A stretch of DNA of 13,648 nt from Tychonema litorale BBK16 (lineage in GTDB: Bacteria; Cyanobacteriota; Cyanobacteriia; Cyanobacteriales; Microcoleaceae): the NCBI RefSeq assembly GCF_021648855.1, contig NZ_JAKJHX010000125.1:1-13648 (forward strand), in the 5' to 3' direction. Under the pieces are notes generated by a model. The model did not search any database, was not told the DNA's origin, and saw nothing but the letters and a program-made list of their open reading frames with translations. The number at the start of each line of letters is the position of its first letter. Position 1 is the first letter of the stretch. The position numbers and the translations under genes were made by a program. Below are positions 13,547 through 13,648 of the stretch, piece after piece.

Positions 13547-13648
13547 AAATTAGGAGACGGCAGTGCCGTTTCCCTACAATTAATCTGGCGTAGAAATTAG
13601 GAGACGGCAGTGCCGTTTCCCTACAATTAATCTGGCGTAGAAATTAGG
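13547..13648. repeat. Tandem repeat of period 47, cut by the right window edge
   Basis: AAATTAGG recurs at 13547, 13594 and 13641, exactly 47 bases apart, and the two complete units are identical. Each unit contains ACGGCAGTGCCGT, a perfect palindrome, within TAGGAGACGGCA and TGCCGTTTCCCTAC arms that are a diverged form of the palindromic repeat at 1593-1621 and 5211-5239. The array continues beyond the window. Confidence 0.9.

Overview
The window looks like chromosomal DNA of a filamentous cyanobacterium, probably of the Oscillatoria/Microcoleus type (the genus is an inference). Three things point there: many GCGATCGC (HIP1) octamers inside genes and between them, tandem heptamer repeats of the kind described from cyanobacteria, and cyanobacterial forms of TrpC, the class V aminotransferase, a DUF2949-type small protein and an NblR-like response regulator. 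No rRNA, tRNA or CRISPR array was recognised.

Layout. Positions 1-128 hold the right end of an IS200/IS605-type (tnpB) element cut by the window edge. A secreted proline-rich protein (131-631, minus) is divergent from an exported L,D-transpeptidase (911-1528, plus). A palindromic repeat array (1551-1636) leads into trpC (1703-2611). An apparently intact tnpB element (about 2698-3975) lies between trpC and a PLP-dependent serine/alanine-glyoxylate-type aminotransferase (4003-5160), ending 27 bases before the latter's start codon. A second copy of the palindromic repeat and a terminator-like hairpin separate it from a DUF2949-type gene (5317-5532, minus). Then come about 890 bases with no convincing gene, containing a decayed tnpB 3' end and a strong hairpin.

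The right half has a DUF192 lipoprotein (6423-6950, minus) downstream of an atypical OmpR-type regulator (7023-7718, minus), a ribokinase-family gene (7922-8872, plus), two small unknown adjacent genes (8929-9237, 9251-9652), comF (9809-10489, minus), a divergent PEP-synthase-like gene (10561-13050, plus) and a small secreted protein (13090-13536, plus). The right edge cuts a tandem repeat of period 47.

The genes form no single pathway. They are mostly single housekeeping or envelope genes separated by repeats. The strongest theme is repeat and mobile-element activity: three tnpB traces in 13.6 kb, three loci of one palindromic family, and heptamer repeats that reach into three coding regions or their apparent 5' ends. 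The least explained coding content is the small gene pair at 8929-9652. I did not find a clear new multi-gene system.
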